A stretch of 42,774 nt of DNA from CAIOZA01 sp964464375 (lineage in GTDB: Bacteria > Bacteroidota > Ignavibacteria > Kapaibacteriales > UBA2268), in contig CAYXFU010000029.1 of NCBI GenBank assembly GCA_964464375.1, positions 1 through 42,774 of the forward strand. Direction: 5' to 3'. Each line of letters begins with the position of its first letter. The stretch's first letter is position 1. A program made the translations under genes and the position numbers. Of this stretch, positions 15,490 to 23,278 are shown piece by piece. The notes below the pieces were generated by a model, which was not told the origin of the DNA, searched no databases, and saw only the letters and a program-made list of their open reading frames with translations.

Positions 15490-16733
15490 TCGATTGTGTC
15501 AAGTTCTTCGGGCATTGAATCGATCTCAAGCCTGAGTCTGCTTGCGGCTTCATCTACGAGATCAATTGCTTTATCGGGTAAAAATCTATCGGTGATGTAT
15601 CTGTTCGATAGTTCTGCCGCTGCAATTAGCGATGCGTCAGTTATTCTGACACCATGATGTACTTCATAACGTTCCTTCAAACCTCTCAGAATTGAAATTG
15701 TATCATCAACGTTTGGTTCATCAATCAGTACTTTCTGAAATCTTCTCTCCAAGGCGGCATCTTTCTCCAAATACTTGTGGTATTCATCGATAGTAGTTGC
15801 ACCTATGCATCTCAAATCTCCACGAGCAAGAGCCGGTTTTAAAATATTGGCTGCGTCCATACTTCCTGTAGTAGCACCGGCTCCTATGAGAGTATGAATT
15901 TCGTCGATGAAAAGAATTATCTGTCCGTTCGAATCAGTAACTTCCTTAATCACTGCCTTCAATCTTTCTTCGAACTGTCCACGGAATTGCGTCCCAGCAA
16001 CAAGAGCTCCCATATCTAAAGTAACAACTTGCTTGGTTTTTAGTGATTCTGGAACATCCCCTGAAACTATACGTTGAGCTATACCTTCAACAATTGCTGT
16101 TTTACCCACACCAGGTTCACCAATCAAAATAGGGTTATTCTTAGTCCTTCGTGAAAGTACCTGCAATACACGTCTTATTTCTTCCTGTCTCCCAATTACT
16201 GGATCAATCTTGCCTTCCTTAGCCACATCATTAAGCATAATTCCATATTTACGCAAAGCATTGTATGTTTCTTCCTGATTCTGGTCGGTAACGGTTCTAC
16301 CTCCTCTGATCTGAACCAATGCCTGTTTAAGACCGTCACTTGTAATGCCCTGTTCCTTTAGTATTTTTCCGGCATTTGAATTACTTTCCAGGATCGCAAC
16401 TAAAAGGTGTTCAGTACTTACGTACTCATCTTTCATTCCTTTAGCAATCTTGATGGAATTGTCTAATAAAGATGATAGCTGTGGTTGCATGTACTGACCT
16501 GTACCACCAGCGACTTTTGGCATTTTTTCCAATTCATCGTTGATTTTAATTTTGAGATGATTTAAGTTTGCACCCTGTTTTTGTATGAGTTCAGCTGACA
16601 CTCCAGCAGAATCCTGAATTAATGCAGCAAGCAGATGAATAATTTCCAAAGCCTGATTATCATAGTTCGATGCAATCTCCTGAGCAGTCGCGACTGCATT
16701 CTGCGCTTTAATTGTCAATTTCTGAAAATCCAT
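15426..16733 (-). CDS. clpB: ClpB disaggregase truncated after the first ATPase domain
   Basis: The start is the ATG at 16733, because GGAGGAG precedes it by 2 nt; an ATG 18 nt upstream is inferior. The 435-aa product has the ClpB N-domain (~1-145, beginning MDFQKLTIKAQ) and the complete first AAA+ module. Its Walker A is GEPGVGKT (~205-212), its Walker B LFIDEIH, its pore loop AGTQFRG, and its arginine finger lies in ALERRFQK. It ends at LEIEKQALIREINIK, which is the first helix of the coiled-coil middle domain. Normal ClpB is ~860 aa; the M-domain and second AAA+ module are absent here and nowhere else in the window. Without them, DnaK-dependent disaggregation should fail. A toxin-antitoxin islet follows immediately. 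Confidence 0.9.
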   Translation of the reverse strand: MDFQKLTIKAQNAVATAQEIASNYDNQALEIIHLLAALIQDSAGVSAELIQKQGANLNHLKIKINDELEKMPKVAGGTGQYMQPQLSSLLDNSIKIAKGMKDEYVSTEHLLVAILESNSNAGKILKEQGITSDGLKQALVQIRGGRTVTDQNQEETYNALRKYGIMLNDVAKEGKIDPVIGRQEEIRRVLQVLSRRTKNNPILIGEPGVGKTAIVEGIAQRIVSGDVPESLKTKQVVTLDMGALVAGTQFRGQFEERLKAVIKEVTDSNGQIILFIDEIHTLIGAGATTGSMDAANILKPALARGDLRCIGATTIDEYHKYLEKDAALERRFQKVLIDEPNVDDTISILRGLKERYEVHHGVRITDASLIAAAELSNRYITDRFLPDKAIDLVDEAASRLRLEIDSMPEELDTIERKIRQLEIEKQALIREINIK

Positions 16734-16819
16734 TTCTCCTCCGATGAACAAAAATCATTTTTACAAACATTCAGACGTTTGATTGGTAGTTTTCAATTTA
16801 TAAAAATACTTCGAATGAA

Positions 16820-17464
16820 TTAATCTTCAGCTATATCGATGTATTCCAGAGCCTTTGCCATTCCGGCACCCTGTCGGATTATTTTGAAGTTATCTGTTGT
16901 CAAATCGATAACTGTTGATTCCCCCTGGAAATAATATGTGTCTGAATTAACAGCTACATCGACCATTGGTGCAAATTTATCAAATAAATCATCAGGATCT
17001 GAATAGGCATCTCCATCATGTGATCTTGCACTTATTGATATCAGAGGTTGTTCGAGTTCCTGGAGCAGAAGCTGTGATAGTATGTTATCAGGGACACGAA
17101 TACCCGATGTTTTTCTCTTCATATCCACAGCAAATTTTGGCACTAATCTCGATGCAGGTAGAATCAGTGTGTAAGGTCCGGGAATCAACCTCTTAATTAA
17201 TCTATAAGCGATATTCGATACTGAAGCAAATTCTGCTATATTAGCCAAAGAAGAGCACAAAAAAGTCATTTCCTTGTTGGGAGGAAGATTACGAATCTGT
17301 CTAATTCTTTCGATTGCATTTTTGTTCGAAAGCTCACAACCAAGTGTGAATCCTGTGTCATTCGGATAAAGAATTACAGCTCCAGATTTTAATGCATCAA
17401 CAACCATTCTGATCTTCCTCAGTTCAGGTGTTTCGGAATGAATTGTTAGAATTTCTGTGTCCAT
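16820..17464 (-). CDS. Sua5/YciO/YrdC-family protein (probable threonylcarbamoyl-AMP synthase)
   Basis: 214 aa with the YrdC fold: GAVILYPNDTGFTLGCELSNKNAIERIRQIRN near the N-terminus, FLCSSLANIAEFA, IPGPYTLIL, SGIRVPDN and SISARSHDG. Sua5/YrdC enzymes make threonylcarbamoyl-AMP from threonine, bicarbonate and ATP for the t6A37 modification of tRNA. The sequence looks closest to the YciO subgroup, for which activity is less certain. It acts in the cytosol. Neighbours are clpB and an amino-acid permease on the same strand, with no obvious functional link. Confidence 0.85.
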   Translation of the reverse strand: MDTEILTIHSETPELRKIRMVVDALKSGAVILYPNDTGFTLGCELSNKNAIERIRQIRNLPPNKEMTFLCSSLANIAEFASVSNIAYRLIKRLIPGPYTLILPASRLVPKFAVDMKRKTSGIRVPDNILSQLLLQELEQPLISISARSHDGDAYSDPDDLFDKFAPMVDVAVNSDTYYFQGESTVIDLTTDNFKIIRQGAGMAKALEYIDIAED

Positions 17465-17484
17465 TTCAACTTCTCGATCTATCT

Positions 17485-18948
17485 TTAAACATTTTGATTC
17501 CTATTCTGTCTTTTTTTGAAATAAATATAAAATGGGATTCCAATTGCAACAAACATTAGTCCGAAAAGAGATTTAATAATTCTGGGTTCACCCATAGCAA
17601 AATTATTAAGGACATAATTATTAATGTCATTGTATAAAGTTATGCCAAGAAAGAATGCAGAAAAAATGACAAATATTGCTGGCACATAAGGATAGCCCCA
17701 TACTTTATATGGTCTAAAGGTATCAGGCATCTTCTTCCTTAGTATGAATACACCATAAGCTCCCATACCATAAAAAATCCAGCTGACAAAAATCAGCATA
17801 TCGGTCAATGTGTCAAATGTTCCGCTTAATATTAGAAGACTGGACCATAATGCCTGAACTATAAGCGATACTCCCGGGGTTTTAAACTTTGGATGAACTG
17901 AAGCCAGCGATGGAAAAAACATCTTCTTATCTGCCATAGCGTAATAAACTCTAGCCGATACCATTATCGTTCCATTAGATGTGCCAAAAGTGGAAATCAT
18001 TACAGAAGCAGCAACAAATGCTCCACCGAAGTTGCCAAGGAAAGTTCGTGCAGCATCCGCAGCCACCAGAGTAGATTTACTCATCACATCTATTGGTAGA
18101 ATATATAAATATGCAAGATTGATCAGTATATATACAATGACAACGATTATTGTTCCCCAAAATAAGCCAAGTGGAATGTTCTTCTGGGCATTCTTCACTT
18201 CTCCGGCGATATAAGTGATATTGTTCCATCCGTCATAAGCCCAGAATGCACCTGACAGTGCTGCTGTGATCGCAAGGATAAGAGAGAATGAGTTGGCATG
18301 ATGCACAACTGTTGATTGCAAAGTGAAATGATTAAATGAACCATTACCGATAGTAAATCCAAGAACGACTAGAAGAAGAATTGCAACTACTTTCATGGTT
18401 GAAAAGAAGCTTGCGACTCCACCTCCAAAAACAACTCCAAAATAATTCACTGCACTGAGAAAATTTATTACAATTATAGCTAATAATTTTACTCCTAAGT
18501 TTTGTATTGGATAAATATCACCAATAAATGGAATGTGTAGTATCCATGCATTCTCAACAGCTATGGGAAATCTGGGTAAGACGAAGAAATACTGTGTGTA
18601 TTCAGCAAAAACGTAGGTAATCGAGGCAATAGATCCTGCCTGCACAATCGAGAACATAGCCCAGCCATAAAGGTAAGCAGTAAAATCTCCATACATTTTT
18701 TGAAAATATACATATTGACCTCCCGTTTCGGAGATCATTCCGGCAATCTCTGTGTTTGTTAGCGCACCAAAAAAAGTTATTATTCCAGCAACAACCCAAA
18801 CTATTAACAACAATTCAGGAGATCCAAGCTGTGACGCCATTACCGCCGGTTTTTTGAAAATACCGGAACCTATCATTGCTCCTACAACAAGAGCTATTGT
18901 TGTGAAGAGTCCAAGTTTTTGTAATAGTTTTGCTTTAGTATCTATCAT
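17485..18948 (-). CDS. APC-family amino acid permease
   Basis: A 487-aa inner-membrane transporter of the amino acid/polyamine/organocation superfamily with about 12 hydrophobic helices. Helix 1 carries the substrate-binding GAMIGSGIF motif, and ALSGAFWAYDGWNNITYIAGEVKNA marks the helix 6 region. AASVMISTFGTSNGTIMVSARVYYAMADKK is the helix 8-9 signature, as in LAT-type exchangers and serine/threonine permeases. Substrate cannot be set from sequence alone. It follows the ArsC-like gene on the same strand after 18 bp and precedes the YrdC gene by 20 bp, so the three may be co-transcribed. Confidence 0.9.
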   Translation of the reverse strand: MIDTKAKLLQKLGLFTTIALVVGAMIGSGIFKKPAVMASQLGSPELLLIVWVVAGIITFFGALTNTEIAGMISETGGQYVYFQKMYGDFTAYLYGWAMFSIVQAGSIASITYVFAEYTQYFFVLPRFPIAVENAWILHIPFIGDIYPIQNLGVKLLAIIVINFLSAVNYFGVVFGGGVASFFSTMKVVAILLLVVLGFTIGNGSFNHFTLQSTVVHHANSFSLILAITAALSGAFWAYDGWNNITYIAGEVKNAQKNIPLGLFWGTIIVVIVYILINLAYLYILPIDVMSKSTLVAADAARTFLGNFGGAFVAASVMISTFGTSNGTIMVSARVYYAMADKKMFFPSLASVHPKFKTPGVSLIVQALWSSLLILSGTFDTLTDMLIFVSWIFYGMGAYGVFILRKKMPDTFRPYKVWGYPYVPAIFVIFSAFFLGITLYNDINNYVLNNFAMGEPRIIKSLFGLMFVAIGIPFYIYFKKRQNRNQNV

Positions 18949-18966
18949 TTTTTCATTATTCTGAAT

Positions 18967-19323
18967 TTATTTTACTTTTGCTGAATTAATCCACTCTTTC
19001 CATATCTCAGGACAATAGCCCGAAGTCGAAATCTTGCCGTTTCTGACTATCGGTGTTTTTATTATCAAAGGATGCTCTAGTAGTTTTTCAAAAGTATCGT
19101 AAATCATGTGTTCTAATCCTAGTTTGTCGTACTCTTTGGATTCTTTATCAATGAGCTTATCAATTGGTACAGATCGTGAGATATTCTCCAGCTCACCTTT
19201 TGCGAGTGGTTTTTCTCGTAAATCCACAGAATGAACTTTGATTCCTCGTTCTTTGAAAAAACGTAGAGCCTTATTTGTCTCCTGGCATTTGGGCGTACCA
19301 AATATTTGAATATTAAGATTCAT
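18967..19323 (-). CDS. ArsC/Spx-family thioredoxin-fold protein
   Basis: 118 aa with IQIFGTPKCQETNKALRFFKERGI at the N-terminus. The catalytic Cys is at ~13, in CxxT and not CxxC. Further on are DLREKPLAKGEL and the cis-Pro/Arg segment LIIKTPIVRNGK typical of the ArsC and YffB group. Some members reduce arsenate with glutathione or glutaredoxin; others are uncharacterised thiol proteins. No arsenic-resistance genes are nearby, so a housekeeping thiol role is as likely. It is probably the first gene of the unit with the permease and YrdC protein. Confidence 0.8.
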   Translation of the reverse strand: MNLNIQIFGTPKCQETNKALRFFKERGIKVHSVDLREKPLAKGELENISRSVPIDKLIDKESKEYDKLGLEHMIYDTFEKLLEHPLIIKTPIVRNGKISTSGYCPEIWKEWINSAKVK

Positions 19324-19471
19324 AAATAATATCGCAAATTTGTAATTTAAGCAACTTTTAATTTATTGAAATATTGCATTAATTCAAAGTGTTATATGTA
19401 TTGCTATTAGGTAAAATAAATATTTATTTCTATCGTTTATATTTTTTTCAACAACTAAATCTAGGGGATAT

Positions 19472-19858
19472 ATGAGCTATTATTTTGCAAAAACTATAGA
19501 CAAGGGTTTCGATGAAGCCATCAATATAATTACTGAATCATTAGCCAAAGAAGGATTCGGAATCATTTCCGAAATTGATGTAACAGCAACATTCAAGAAA
19601 AAATTAGATGTAGATTTCAAGAAGTATCGCATCCTCGGAGCTTGTAGCCCCAGTCATGCATACAAAGCACTTATTGCTGAAGATAAAATAGGAACTATGC
19701 TCCCCTGCAATGTAATTGTTCAGGAAGTTAATGATGGTCAGACTGAAATAGCTGCAATCGATCCAATGGCATCCATGATGTCAGTGCAGAATGAAGCCTT
19801 GGGTGATGTAGCATTGGATGTTCGTAACAAATTAAAGAAGGTTATCGATAGTTTATAG
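19472..19858 (+). CDS. DUF302 family protein
   Basis: 128 aa with the DUF302 pattern: an N-terminal strand YYFAKTIDKGFDEAINIITESLAKEGFGIISEIDV, then YRILGACSPSHAYKAL, LPCNVIVQEV and a DPMASMM turn, ending in a long helix. The family has an alpha/beta fold of unknown function; a conserved Cys lies in the LGACSP and LPCNV segments. It is cytosolic, since no signal is visible. GGGG occurs 5 nt before the ATG. It is monocistronic, converging with a lipoprotein gene. Confidence 0.88.
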   Translation: MSYYFAKTIDKGFDEAINIITESLAKEGFGIISEIDVTATFKKKLDVDFKKYRILGACSPSHAYKALIAEDKIGTMLPCNVIVQEVNDGQTEIAAIDPMASMMSVQNEALGDVALDVRNKLKKVIDSL

Positions 19859-19863
19859 AAATA

Positions 19864-19899
19864 TTGGTCAATCAGTATTACACTATACTGATTGACCAA
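19864..19899. terminator. perfect 15-bp inverted repeat, possible bidirectional terminator
   Basis: TTGGTCAATCAGTAT and its exact reverse complement enclose a 6-nt loop between two convergent stops (19858 and 19907). There is no clear T tract on either side, so termination is inferred from position and stem strength. Confidence 0.5.
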
Positions 19900-19906
19900 C
19901 ACATTT

Positions 19907-20368
19907 CTATTGCCTTACACCATCAATGCTGAACGCATCGGAAATTAAATATCTTGATGAATATGCATCCCAAGTGTACGTTTCGTTTGTTCCCTTTAGT
20001 TTATCGACATTAATTATCTCAACTCTGACTTTGATTTGAGTTCCGAACCTCGGGTCTTGTCCTGTAGCTTCAAATATCCAATGGTCGTAGTTGAAGTCAG
20101 AAGATTTTCCCCAAGTTCCGTTCATTGAACCGGCAGATGTCGTGATAGTTGCCTGATCGCCATTCACTGTAAATTTCCACGTTTGCTGATCCTGGTAACC
20201 AGCAGGGAAATCTGCTGTGGGTGTAACTATTGTTCTTGTAACAAGCCAAGTACCGGCTAAGTCTGTTTTTAGATTGGCTGATGTAGGATTGTCACTACTG
20301 CATGATAAAAATAGAAACGAGCTTATTACTAGTAATAATGCGGTTAAATAACGGTTTGACGATTTCAT
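19907..20368 (-). CDS. exported lipoprotein, lipocalin-like size
   Basis: 153 aa. The signal peptide ends in a lipobox (LFLSC, Cys at ~23), so the protein is lipid-anchored. After a short SSDNPTSA tether comes LAGTWLVTRTIV, followed by strands such as QTWKFTVNGDQATITTSAGSMNGTWGKSSDFNYDHWIFEATG. This resembles small lipocalin-like or 'GTW' domains common in Bacteroidota lipoproteins. Ligand and role are unknown. An upstream GAGGG provides a ribosome site. Confidence 0.75.
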   Translation of the reverse strand: MKSSNRYLTALLLVISSFLFLSCSSDNPTSANLKTDLAGTWLVTRTIVTPTADFPAGYQDQQTWKFTVNGDQATITTSAGSMNGTWGKSSDFNYDHWIFEATGQDPRFGTQIKVRVEIINVDKLKGTNETYTWDAYSSRYLISDAFSIDGVRQ

Positions 20369-20485
20369 TTTTCCCTCTTAAAAGACTTTAAAAAAGTGAA
20401 AGTAGACACAAATCAAATTTAATAAGCATTAAGGAATTTAGCAAAAGTATTTTTTGATGTTTTATTAATGATAAATTATAATTAA

Positions 20486-20520
20486 TAAAAAAAATGGGAT
20501 AGTTGATTAAACCATCCCAT
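20486..20520 (-). terminator. rho-independent terminator of the oxidoreductase gene
   Basis: On the minus strand, ATGGGAT and ATCCCAT arms plus inner GTT/AAC pairs form a hairpin followed by a run of eight Ts. It lies 25 bp past the stop at 20546. Confidence 0.85.
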
Positions 20521-20545
20521 AGTATAGGTAATTCGTAATTCAAAT

Positions 20546-21532
20546 TTATTTTATCAAATTATTTATCTGTTCTGCAATATTAAGTGCTTCTGCGGCTTCT
20601 TCGGCACTTACTGCAACAGGTGAATGATTCAGTATTGCCTCAACGAATGCCTTCTGTTCCTCAAAGATTGCATTGCTTTCTACGACTATTGGTTTTTCAT
20701 AAACAATTGATTTCCCATCCAAAGCAGAGTCAATTGTTCCTAGCATTGCTGCCGGGATCTCAGTACCGGTTGATGATTCGCCATCATCTTTAATTCTGAA
20801 TACTTCAACATCCTGATTCCCAAAATCTATTGAAATGTAAGCATTCTTCTGGAAAATTCTCATTTTTCTCATCGGTTTCGCAGAAATTCTGGATGCTGTG
20901 AGATTGGCAACTGCTCCATTTTCGAATGTGATTCTGGCATTAGCAATATCTATGTTATCAGTAAGTATAGCCACACCATTAGCATCTATTTTGCTGACTT
21001 TAGAGTCTATTAGCCAAAGCATAATGTCAATATCATGAATCATAAGATCGTGAATTACCGAAACGTCTGTTGCTCTTGGTTTAAACTGGCTGAGCCTGTG
21101 TGCTTCAATAAATTTAGGTGCAAGATTATAGTGTTTCAACGCTGCCAGGGCAGGATTAAACCTCTCAACATGACCAACCTGAATAACAAGATTTCTCTTC
21201 TTTGCCGTATTAATCAGATCTACGGCTTCCGAATAATTCTCTGTAATTGGTTTTTCGATCAGGCAGTGTACATTGTTTTCGATGCACTTCTTGGCGATTT
21301 CATAATGTATGGATGTTGGTGCGGCGATTGTCAAAGCATCGCAGTTTGCAATCGCATCATCGAGTGTTGAAAATGATGTAAAGCCGTGTTCTTCAGCTAG
21401 CTTTGAAGCTCTTTTCGTATCAACATCATAAATTCCTATAAGCTCGACATTAGAGTGTGTCTTCCAGAGTCTTGTGTGTATAGTTCCCAGATGCCCTGTT
21501 CCTACAACGCCGATTTTAATTTTGTTTACCAT
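20546..21532 (-). CDS. Gfo/Idh/MocA-family NAD(P)-dependent oxidoreductase
   Basis: 328 aa. The Rossmann motif GVVGTGHLG is at ~8-16, an Asp in YDVD for NAD(H) preference follows, then the EKPI motif at 93-96 and the C-terminal-domain HDLMIHDIDIMLWL, which carries the conserved Asp and His. The family oxidises or reduces sugars, inositols and nucleotide sugars. Versions with GHVERFNPA and RLSQFKPRATDVSV are widespread in Bacteroidota-type genomes, where some lie near lipid A or envelope genes. Here it is monocistronic with its own terminator. Substrate is not assignable. Confidence 0.9.
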   Translation of the reverse strand: MVNKIKIGVVGTGHLGTIHTRLWKTHSNVELIGIYDVDTKRASKLAEEHGFTSFSTLDDAIANCDALTIAAPTSIHYEIAKKCIENNVHCLIEKPITENYSEAVDLINTAKKRNLVIQVGHVERFNPALAALKHYNLAPKFIEAHRLSQFKPRATDVSVIHDLMIHDIDIMLWLIDSKVSKIDANGVAILTDNIDIANARITFENGAVANLTASRISAKPMRKMRIFQKNAYISIDFGNQDVEVFRIKDDGESSTGTEIPAAMLGTIDSALDGKSIVYEKPIVVESNAIFEEQKAFVEAILNHSPVAVSAEEAAEALNIAEQINNLIK

Positions 21533-21625
21533 TTGAAATTCTTCTATTTATTCAAAAAATAAGTTCTAAAGAGAATGAAACTTCACTTTAGAACTTTAAA
21601 CTTTATACTTTCAACTTTCTACTTC

Positions 21626-22081
21626 CTATTGAATGACAATCATTTTCTTTGACTGAACTTCATTATTGAATCTGACTTCGTAGAAGTATGTTCCGCTCTG
21701 AACCCGATTGTTGAGTTTGTCTGTGCAATTCCACTGTATTGAATTTTTGCCAACCTGACAATTATTACATTCTAGATTTTTGATCTGATTTCCTGAATTA
21801 TCGAAAATCATTACCTCAACATTTCCTGTTTGGGCAATTTCAAATTCTATGTTTGTCTGCTCACCGAAAGGATTAGGGTAGTTTCCAGTAGTTGCGAGAT
21901 TGCTCGGCTGCAATTGCTCATCGACTGCAGTAATATTTTCAAAGCTAATTTTTTGTATCTGAGATAGTGCAATTTTCTCAGTTGCTCCGCTTTTCAGATT
22001 AATAATCAGTGTGTCGGATTGTGCTATGCTTCCAAGAGTTAGTGCTAAAAAAAGAGCAAAAGAAGTTAAAATCGTTTTCAT
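21626..22081 (-). CDS. small secreted protein with FlgD/T9SS-type C-terminal domain
   Basis: 151 aa. It has a signal peptide (ending GSIAQ), a short middle with KSGATEKIALSQIQKISFE, then a C-terminal Ig-like domain starting GNYPNPFGEQTNIEFEI and ending GTYFYEVRFNNEVQSKKMIVIQ. The NYPNPF start and the GTYFY turn are the hallmarks of FlgD-Ig-like T9SS type A sorting tails. The cargo part is only ~50 residues, so this protein is nearly all sorting domain. The IALSQIQKISF segment also occurs in other exported proteins of these lineages. Confidence 0.8.
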   Translation of the reverse strand: MKTILTSFALFLALTLGSIAQSDTLIINLKSGATEKIALSQIQKISFENITAVDEQLQPSNLATTGNYPNPFGEQTNIEFEIAQTGNVEVMIFDNSGNQIKNLECNNCQVGKNSIQWNCTDKLNNRVQSGTYFYEVRFNNEVQSKKMIVIQ

Positions 22082-22195
22082 AATGCTACCTAAAATATAT
22101 TATAGAATAAGTTTTTCAAATGTTATGAAGAACAAAAATATTACTATTTAATAAATAAACGAAATATATTTTGAATTGGTGTAAATTTATTCAAA

Positions 22196-23092
22196 TTATG
22201 CTTTTGGATGAGACTTCTTGTATGCATCTTTAAGACGTTCAATAGATACATGTGTGTAAATTTGTGTTGTCGAGAGGGATGAATGTCCCAGCATTTCGCT
22301 TACCGATTGGATGTCTGCGCCTTCGTCAAGCAGATGTGTTGCGAATGTGTGACGCAATACATGCGGACTTTTCTGCTTAGTATCGGTTACAAGTGACATA
22401 TACTTATGCACCATTCTGTAAGCTTCAACCGCACTCATTCTGTTGCCTTTCCGGGAAAGGAACAATGCATTTGGATCGAGAATTTTTCCTATTTCATTTC
22501 TTTTGGATATATATCCCTTAATTGCTTCGATAGCTTTGGATCCAACGGGAACAATTCTCTCTTTGTTGCCTTTGCCCTTCACTTTGACGATACACTGCGA
22601 ATTATTGATATCATTCACATTCAACTGTAGAGCTTCGGATATTCTCAAACCGGAACTGTAAAGAAGTTCTATCAGAGCCAGATTACGACAATCAATAGGC
22701 TTTGTTTTATCGAAAATATCCATCAGAGCAGTAACTTCCTTTTCGAGCATGAATGATGGAAGTTTTTTGTCTGTCTTGGGCGTTAGGATAAGGCTTGCAG
22801 GGTTCTTGTCTATCAGATTTTTCTTTGTACAATATTTGAAAAATGATTTTATTGCCGATATCTTAAGTTTGATAGTTTTCTTTGAGTATTTACTGTCGTG
22901 AAGCTGACCGAGAAAGATACGGATATCCTGAGCTTTGATATTCTCAATTTCAATTTTTTCATCGTATGAATCTTTCAGATTGTCAAAAAATTGAGATAAT
23001 GCAATCTTGTATGTTTCTACAGTTTTTGGAGAGTAGTTTTTCTCTGTCTCGCAAAATCCGAGAAAATTATTTAACGCCTGAGAAAAATCCAT
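22196..23092 (-). CDS. XerC/XerD-type tyrosine recombinase
   Basis: 298 aa, normal length. It has an N-terminal SAM-like core-binding domain (~1-95) and a catalytic domain with all six expected residues: Arg150 (SSGLRISEAL), Lys174 (GKGNKER), His244 and Arg247 (HVLRHTF), His270 (LGHSSL) and the nucleophile Tyr279 (TQIYTHV). Xer proteins resolve chromosome dimers at dif with FtsK. No dif-like site or integrated element is visible beside it, so the housekeeping role is more likely than phage integration. XerC versus XerD cannot be decided from this copy alone. Confidence 0.9.
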   Translation of the reverse strand: MDFSQALNNFLGFCETEKNYSPKTVETYKIALSQFFDNLKDSYDEKIEIENIKAQDIRIFLGQLHDSKYSKKTIKLKISAIKSFFKYCTKKNLIDKNPASLILTPKTDKKLPSFMLEKEVTALMDIFDKTKPIDCRNLALIELLYSSGLRISEALQLNVNDINNSQCIVKVKGKGNKERIVPVGSKAIEAIKGYISKRNEIGKILDPNALFLSRKGNRMSAVEAYRMVHKYMSLVTDTKQKSPHVLRHTFATHLLDEGADIQSVSEMLGHSSLSTTQIYTHVSIERLKDAYKKSHPKA

Positions 23093-23278
23093 GACACTTA
23101 TTTAAATATTTTTTACAAATTTATCAAATTTACGTCAATTAATTGCTTGTAACGTCTAAAATAAAGAATATAGTATTGGTATTTTTATTAAATTTAACAT
23201 AAAGCGATTTCAGTCATTACTAATTTATATATGATCGAAATATTAAATCAATAATGCCTTGATTTACCGGAGTAAAAA

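Noticed and set aside
18967..19323. Arsenic-resistance operon
   Set aside because: The ArsC-like gene has no arsB, arsR or acr3 neighbours; the adjacent permease is an amino-acid carrier.
22196..23092. Integrase of a genomic island
   Set aside because: Length and motifs fit housekeeping Xer proteins. No flanking attachment repeats, tRNA edge or phage genes are near it.
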